Below, in pieces: positions 6,359-6,423 of a stretch of 6,423 bases of DNA. The stretch lies in NCBI GenBank assembly GCA_039679805.1, contig JBDKUD010000264.1, positions 1 to 6,423 on the forward strand. The letters are read 5' to 3'. The DNA comes from JBDKUD01 sp039679805. Lineage in GTDB: Bacteria; Bacillota; Syntrophomonadia; Syntrophomonadales; Syntrophomonadaceae. Positions within the stretch are counted from its first letter, which is position 1. Every line of letters starts with the position of its first letter. Under the pieces are notes generated by a model. It was not told the origin of the DNA, made no database searches, and worked only from the letters and a program-made list of their open reading frames with translations. Made by a program: the position numbers and the translations under genes.

Positions 6359-6423
6359 TTACTCATCCTTGTTGCCACGATTACGGGTCAGAAAACGTAT
6401 AGGTGTTCCTTCAAACCCAAAAT
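6359..6423 (-). CDS. der: C-terminal end of ribosome-assembly GTPase Der (EngA), partial
   Basis: Only the last 20 codons and a TAA stop (6361-6359) are inside the window. They read FGFEGTPIRFLTRNRGNKDE. The FGFEGTPIR core followed by a short basic tail is the typical C-terminus of Der, the double-GTPase protein needed for 50S subunit maturation; the KH-like domain ends here. The neighbouring plsY-gpsA order is the one seen after der in many Firmicutes. The GTPase motifs lie outside the window, so the call rests on this tail and the synteny. Confidence 0.85.
   Translation of the reverse strand, partial: FGFEGTPIRFLTRNRGNKDE

Overview
The window looks like a piece of chromosome from an endospore-forming, low-to-mid GC Firmicute, most likely in the Clostridia. 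The Syntrophomonas/Desulfotomaculum neighbourhood is my best guess, from the gene order der-plsY-gpsA-spoIVA and the protein sequences; genus is not proven. Every gene I can support lies on the minus strand, so the window reads biologically from right to left. There are no RNA genes, CRISPR arrays, transposase genes or phage genes.

Right part (6423 to about 4655): the last 20 codons of der (ribosome-assembly GTPase), then plsY and gpsA. Gaps are 20-24 bp and a strong intrinsic terminator follows gpsA. GpsA makes sn-glycerol-3-phosphate and PlsY acylates it, so the pair supplies lysophosphatidate for membrane phospholipids. Middle (4651 to 3007): spoIVA, the spore-coat basement ATPase, as its own transcription unit with a GTG start, a possible sigma-E promoter and its own hairpin terminator.

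Intergenic region 2645-3052 (408 bp): no gene. It holds the spoIVA terminator, a 247-bp element bounded by about 42-bp imperfect inverted repeats (MITE-like), and a near-consensus extended -10 sigma-A promoter. A 7-bp inverted repeat overlaps both promoter boxes.

Left part (2644 to 1): an aspartate-family amino-acid operon. It contains a small HTH+ACT protein of the PheB/UPF0735 family, homoserine dehydrogenase (hom), and the first 282 codons of aspartokinase (lysC), which runs off the left edge. LysC makes aspartyl phosphate and Hom makes homoserine, the precursor of threonine and methionine. The ACT protein is well placed to be the operon's repressor.

The most interesting points are: (1) a near-perfect internal ribosome binding site and ATG at codon 246 of lysC, matching the internal start that yields the beta subunit of Bacillus subtilis aspartokinase II; (2) an operator-like repeat over the promoter of the ACT-hom-lysC operon; (3) the inverted-repeat element just upstream of that promoter. 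Most of the remaining sequence is ordinary core genome, and I do not see a wholly new multi-gene system.
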